This document shows, piece after piece, positions 6,344 to 9,287 of a stretch of DNA of 9,287 nucleotides (positions are counted from its first letter, which is position 1; each line of letters begins with the position of its first letter). The notes beneath the pieces are model-generated. The model saw only the letters and a list, made by a program, of their open reading frames with translations, was not told the origin of the DNA and did not search any database. Position numbers and translations under genes: made by a program. The stretch is from assembly GCA_002452425.1 (NCBI GenBank), contig DKFQ01000005.1, forward strand, positions 1 through 9,287, written 5' to 3'. The stretch is from Sulfurimonas sp. UBA6792. Its GTDB lineage: Bacteria; Campylobacterota; Campylobacteria; Campylobacterales; Sulfurimonadaceae.

Positions 6344-6347
6344 TAAT
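6342..6347 (+). promoter_or_regulatory. Predicted -10 box for the nitroreductase gene
   Basis: A perfect TATAAT with a start near 6354, leaving about 19 bases before the ATG with AGAGG (6362-6366) as ribosome site. TTGTTA at 6321-6326 could act as -35, but the spacer of 15 bases is short. Campylobacterota promoters often lack a clear -35. Confidence 0.5.
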
Positions 6348-6372
6348 TTTGGAAAATAAAAAGAGGTAAAAG

Positions 6373-7002
6373 ATGCACAAAATATTTAGCCAAGCGATGG
6401 ATTTTAGGCATGCGTGCAAGATTTTTGATGAGAGCAAAAAAATATCTGACAAAGAGATAAGAGAGATACTAGAAGCTGGGCGCAAGTCGCCGTCTTCGTT
6501 TGGGATGGAGCCGTGGAAGTTTTTGGTTATCACAAATGAGGAGCTAAAAGCCAAACTAAGACCGTTTTGCTGGAATCAGCCACAAATCACGACTTGTTCG
6601 CATCTGGTGGTTATCTTAGCGGCAATTGAGAGTTTGCGAGTGGAGTCGGGCGTGCCTGCAAAGAGGTTTCAAAGAAGAGAGATGCCAAAGGAGAAGTTTG
6701 ACTTTTATATAGATTTGTACGCAAAGCATCTTAAAACGACACTTGAGAGTGACGCAAATACGCTCTGCTGGAGTGCAAGACAGACCTATATCGCCGCTGC
6801 AAACATGATGACATGCGCCGCAACGCTGGGCATCGACAGCTGCCCGATAGAGGGGTTTGAAAAAGAGCATATAGAGGAAATTTTAGAGCTTGATACTAAA
6901 GCATATCAACTCTCGCTCATCCTTCCATTTGGGTATAGGGTCAATGAGCAATCAACGCAATTACGATTGGCGTTTGAGGACGTTGTGGAGTTTAGGGAGT
7001 AG
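6373..7002 (+). CDS. Nitroreductase-family NAD(P)H-dependent flavoprotein, RdxA/FrxA-like
   Basis: A 209-residue FMN oxidoreductase of the NfsB/RdxA type, expected to act as a cytoplasmic dimer. Seen: FRHACKIFD (11-19), close to ERHSCKMFD of Helicobacter RdxA as I recall it; the FMN loop SPSSFGMEPWKF (39-50); CWSARQTYIAAANMM (132-146); LGIDSCPIEGF (152-162), again close to RdxA; and FGYR (186-189). The usual Asn in SPSSxN is Gly here, a variant known in other family members. Length is normal. Family members reduce quinones, nitroaromatics or flavins with NAD(P)H; in Helicobacter such enzymes activate metronidazole. The physiological substrate is not readable. Its ATG has AGAGG six bases upstream. 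It is monocistronic; its end overlaps the convergent gene by 11 bases. Confidence 0.88.
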   Translation: MHKIFSQAMDFRHACKIFDESKKISDKEIREILEAGRKSPSSFGMEPWKFLVITNEELKAKLRPFCWNQPQITTCSHLVVILAAIESLRVESGVPAKRFQRREMPKEKFDFYIDLYAKHLKTTLESDANTLCWSARQTYIAAANMMTCAATLGIDSCPIEGFEKEHIEEILELDTKAYQLSLILPFGYRVNEQSTQLRLAFEDVVEFRE

Positions 7003-7726
7003 AAAACCTTGCGATGATTGGGTTATGGTCGGAGATTTTTTTGCTGTCAACCACGGTTGCAAAAGTAACCTTCAAACCTCTGTAAAAGATATGATCAAGC
7101 GAGTTGGAAAAAACTTTCTTGATATCTTTTTCGCTCTCAAACTCCACTTTTTTTAATCCCAAATCGTCACTAAATTCGCCAAGATACTGCACTCTTTTGA
7201 GGTTCCAAGTGTTAAAATCTCCCGCAACAATCATCGCTCCGCTGTGCGTTTTGATAGCCTCATAAATCTCTCTTAGTTCATTTTTAAAGTCACTGTTATG
7301 TACAAAGTTTATGGCGTGGAGGTTTACTATAAGAAGCGATACTCCATCAATAGTTTTGTGGTGTGTGAGGAGTGTGGTTTTGTGTGTTGCGCATCGCAGT
7401 TCACGCTTTTTTGTAAGCAAAGATAGCTCACCCAGACATGAACTCTTAAATGCGCTCAAAACTCCAAAAACATGCTTTTGTGTCTGGATATTTGGTGACA
7501 AGACATAAGAGTAGTCATGAAGTTCAAGCTCATGCGAGAGGCTTTTTTTAACCTCTTGAAGCAACAAAACATCTAGTTTATAACGCTCTATAAGGGTGTT
7601 TAAAAACTCTTTATAGTGGCGCTTTAATGTCAGTTTTGCGACATTCCAACATAAAAGAGAAAACTCTTTTTCAAGATGGTTCTCTTGATGTTTGAGTGAT
7701 TTGATGAGACTTTTTGGAAGAAACAT
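6992..7726 (-). CDS. Endonuclease/exonuclease/phosphatase (EEP) family protein
   Basis: A 244-residue soluble phosphodiesterase/nuclease-fold protein. All the metal and catalytic residues of the family are in order: Asn28 in CWNVA, Glu58 in LLLQEV, His137 in VNLHAIN, Asp170 and Asn172 in VAGDFNTW, Asp211-His212 in SLDHIFYRG, and Ser232-Asp233-His234 in ISDHNPI. There is no signal peptide; the first 20 residues are basic and polar. The family includes Mg-dependent DNA repair nucleases, deoxyribonucleases, sphingomyelinases and inositol phosphatases, and I cannot choose among them. The gene starts 3 bases after the cardiolipin synthase stop and has no Shine-Dalgarno sequence of its own, so it is probably translated by reinitiation after cls. 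This pairing hints at a lipid head-group or membrane role but does not prove it. Confidence 0.86.
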   Translation of the reverse strand: MFLPKSLIKSLKHQENHLEKEFSLLCWNVAKLTLKRHYKEFLNTLIERYKLDVLLLQEVKKSLSHELELHDYSYVLSPNIQTQKHVFGVLSAFKSSCLGELSLLTKKRELRCATHKTTLLTHHKTIDGVSLLIVNLHAINFVHNSDFKNELREIYEAIKTHSGAMIVAGDFNTWNLKRVQYLGEFSDDLGLKKVEFESEKDIKKVFSNSLDHIFYRGLKVTFATVVDSKKISDHNPIIARFSTP

Positions 7727-7729
7727 TTT

Positions 7730-9076
7730 TTAAAGTTGCGGTGCGATGATGCGCATAAGATTTTCAAAAACTCTTTTGAGTGTGGAGACATTTTTCGTTC
7801 CAAATGATGCCTTTGCCATAAGTCCATCACTCCAAATCTCAATCTCTTGAATGATTTTTGGGCTATAAACAAATGTTGCTACCTCGTAGTTGAGAAAGAG
7901 GCTTCTGTTGTCAAAGTTGACACTTCCGAGCAAAACGCTCTCCTCGTCAAAAAGAATCGCTTTGGCATGAAGCATTGCGCCCTCATAAAGATAGATTTTT
8001 ATCCCTGCCTCTTCAAGTTCTCGCATGTAAGAGCTTCTTGCGAGGTTTACGATAGTGTGGTTTGCCTCTTTTGGGGTAATGAGTTTGACATCCACTCCTC
8101 TATGATGGGCGATGATAAGTGCTTCCATAAGAGAGCTGTTTGGTATAAAATAGGGCGTTATGATAGTGATTTTCTCACGTGCTTGGTAGATGCCGGAAAG
8201 AAGCATCTCATACAAAATATCTTGATTCATATCCGGACCAGATGGGATAACTTGTAAAAGATTTTCGCCATGAGCCTCCTGCCTTTTATGCGTAAAGTGC
8301 GTCTTTTCGCCAGAAGCATAGAACCAGTCAGAGGCAAAGATGTCAAAATAGTCTCTTACCGATGCCCCCTGAACCAAAAACATGATATCTTCCCAACGCT
8401 CTTTTTTGTGCAGGGCTCCCAGATAAGCATCCGAGAGATTTGCTCCGCCGCTTAAAACTTTTTCATTGTCAAAAATATAGATTTTTCTGTGATTGCGCAG
8501 GTTGATGTAGTTTCTTAGCGGCATTTGAAAAATGGGCATAAAAAACCTTACTTTTACACCCGCATTTTTGAGCACTCCCAGCCTGTACCACGTAAAGTAG
8601 AGGATGATAGAGCCTAGAGAGTCAAGAAGTATCTTTACTTCCACGCCCTCATCTGCTTTTTGCACCAACGCTTTGATAATCTCTTTGGTTGTTTTGTCGT
8701 ACTCAAAGATATAAGCACTGATGGAGATAGAGCGTTTTGCCTCTTTGATACAGCGCATAAATACCTCGTAAAACGCAACACCATCAGTATAAAGCGTAAA
8801 TGTTTCGTTACTCATGCGGTGCGTAAATGTCTGGCTTTTAAAGAGCGCACTCTTTTTATATCTGTTTTTTCTTTTTCTAAGTCCGATGATAAAGTAAAGA
8901 GGCATTGCAATGTATGGGATGATAATTACAGAGAGTATCCACGCTATGATGGCACTGGGAGGGCGTCTATGGTAGAGCATATGCACAAGCATCACAAGGC
9001 TCAAAAGTGCGCCAAAGGCTATAAAACTATGATAAAAGAGAAGATTTGTGCTTTGCGCACTTAGTGTTTCGTTCAT
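7730..9076 (-). CDS. cls: Cardiolipin synthase, ClsA-like (phospholipase D superfamily)
   Basis: Joins two phosphatidylglycerol molecules into cardiolipin and glycerol at the inner membrane. The 448-residue protein has two N-terminal membrane helices (about 12-33 and 39-65), a basic stretch KRKNRYKK, then two PLD domains. First HKD motif: His196, Lys198, Asp203, followed by SGGANLSD. Second: His370, Lys372, Asp377, followed by GSVNFDNRS. VIPSGPD (277-283) between them is typical of bacterial cardiolipin synthases. E. coli ClsA is somewhat longer (486). The start is the ATG at 9076; later starts would delete the first helix. There is no Shine-Dalgarno sequence and a TATAAT box lies just upstream, so the mRNA may begin at the start codon. 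An EEP-family gene follows after 3 bases. Confidence 0.92.
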   Translation of the reverse strand: MNETLSAQSTNLLFYHSFIAFGALLSLVMLVHMLYHRRPPSAIIAWILSVIIIPYIAMPLYFIIGLRKRKNRYKKSALFKSQTFTHRMSNETFTLYTDGVAFYEVFMRCIKEAKRSISISAYIFEYDKTTKEIIKALVQKADEGVEVKILLDSLGSIILYFTWYRLGVLKNAGVKVRFFMPIFQMPLRNYINLRNHRKIYIFDNEKVLSGGANLSDAYLGALHKKERWEDIMFLVQGASVRDYFDIFASDWFYASGEKTHFTHKRQEAHGENLLQVIPSGPDMNQDILYEMLLSGIYQAREKITIITPYFIPNSSLMEALIIAHHRGVDVKLITPKEANHTIVNLARSSYMRELEEAGIKIYLYEGAMLHAKAILFDEESVLLGSVNFDNRSLFLNYEVATFVYSPKIIQEIEIWSDGLMAKASFGTKNVSTLKRVFENLMRIIAPQL

Positions 9077-9082
9077 TCAAAA

Positions 9083-9091
9083 ATTATAGCA
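9083..9091 (-). promoter_or_regulatory. Extended -10 promoter of cls, predicted leaderless
   Basis: On the minus strand the bases read TGCTATAAT, a full extended -10 element. With a six-base gap, transcription would begin at 9076, the A of the cls ATG. A weak -35 (TTATGA, 9111 to 9106) sits 17 bases upstream. Confidence 0.55.
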
Positions 9092-9133
9092 TTTTTTCTT
9101 AGGCTTCATAAGAAGTTTTTTGTTAACACTCTT

Positions 9134-9142
9134 TGGTATAAT
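9134..9142 (+). promoter_or_regulatory. Extended -10 promoter of ppaC
   Basis: TGGTATAAT is an extended -10 element with a perfect hexamer at 9137-9142. The start would be near 9149, about 20 bases before the ATG at 9169, and the leader carries AAAGG (9155-9159) nine bases before the start. There is no good -35 at 17 bases; TTGTTA (9120-9125) is too close. Confidence 0.55.
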
Positions 9143-9168
9143 TGCGAAAAAAATAAAGGCTTTCTCTT

Positions 9169-9287
9169 ATGGCAACATATATTTTTGGTCACACAAACCC
9201 AGACTCTGACTCTATCGTAGGTGCTATTTCTCTAGCGTATCTTAAAAACCAAATCGGTGAGGAGTGCATCGCTACCCGTCAAGGCGA
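9169..9287 (+). CDS. ppaC: Manganese-dependent (family II) inorganic pyrophosphatase, N-terminal part (runs off the right edge)
   Basis: Hydrolyses cytoplasmic pyrophosphate to two phosphates, pulling biosynthetic reactions forward. Only 39 complete codons are present, beginning MATYIFGHTNPDSDSIVGAI. The GHTNPDSDS motif holds His8, Asp12 and Asp14, which match the metal ligands His9, Asp13 and Asp15 of streptococcal family II enzymes (GHxNPDxD), at the start of a DHH-fold domain. The spacing from the N-terminus is exactly that of the family, so the start is secure, and AAAGG lies nine bases upstream. The catalytic DHH motif and the C-terminal DHHA2 domain lie outside the window. It is divergent from cls and has its own promoter. 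Other DHH phosphoesterases exist, but this N-terminus is specific enough for a firm call. Confidence 0.9.
   Translation, partial: MATYIFGHTNPDSDSIVGAISLAYLKNQIGEECIATRQG

Noticed and set aside
7847..8257. Open frame of 136 codons on the plus strand opposite cls
   Set aside because: It is antisense to conserved PLD-domain sequence and shows no recognisable motif or ribosome site.
9104..9120. CTTC-ATAA-GAAG hairpin followed by T residues, a possible terminator
   Set aside because: The stem is only four pairs, it lies between divergent genes, and no plus-strand gene ends there; cls is transcribed away from it.
9121..9128. TGTTAACA palindrome upstream of ppaC as a regulator site
   Set aside because: It is only eight bases and matches no regulator consensus I can name; such short palindromes are common in AT-rich intergenic DNA.

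Overview
The window reads as a compact piece of chromosome from a free-living Campylobacterota (former Epsilonproteobacteria), most like the Sulfurimonas/Sulfuricurvum group. This rests on protein style (a thymidylate kinase with a DRS motif, an RdxA-like nitroreductase), on the gene order flgA-ubiX-coaD-tmk, which I recall from Helicobacter and Campylobacter, and on very tight packing with overlapping genes. I cannot fix the genus from sequence alone. All genes look vertically inherited. I see no mobile element, CRISPR array, tRNA, rRNA or phage remnant, and no gap above about 110 bases between genes.

Left part (1-2750), all on the minus strand. A translationally coupled run goes flgA (P-ring chaperone) -> ubiX (prenyl-FMN synthesis) -> coaD (CoA synthesis) -> tmk (dTTP synthesis), with overlaps of 4, 4 and 16 bases. 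After a 66-base gap comes the start of an HPP-family membrane protein that runs off the left edge. That gap holds the most interesting signal in the window: a perfect FNR-type palindrome, TTGAT-ATAT-ATCAA, centred 41.5 bases upstream of the start site predicted from a TATTAT -10 box. This is the textbook geometry of an FNR/CRP-family class II activator site, so the HPP gene probably has its own oxygen- or NO-responsive promoter.

Middle part (2751-6311). selD and mnmH form a plus-strand pair that makes selenophosphate and uses it to place 2-selenouridine in tRNA anticodons. Facing them on the minus strand are a YchJ-like SEC-C protein and an AEC-family transporter. The stop codons of mnmH and ychJ overlap in TTAA.

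Right part (6312-9287). An RdxA/FrxA-like nitroreductase (plus) converges on an endonuclease/exonuclease/phosphatase-family protein (minus), which follows a cardiolipin synthase after 3 bases. The window ends with the first 39 codons of a manganese-dependent (family II) inorganic pyrophosphatase on the plus strand.

Three divergent intergenic regions (flgA/selD, AEC/nitroreductase, cls/ppaC) hold all the promoters I can support besides the HPP one. In two of them the opposing promoters overlap physically, and the cls promoter is so close to the start codon that its mRNA should be leaderless. I found no clear undescribed multi-gene system; the useful leads are regulatory.
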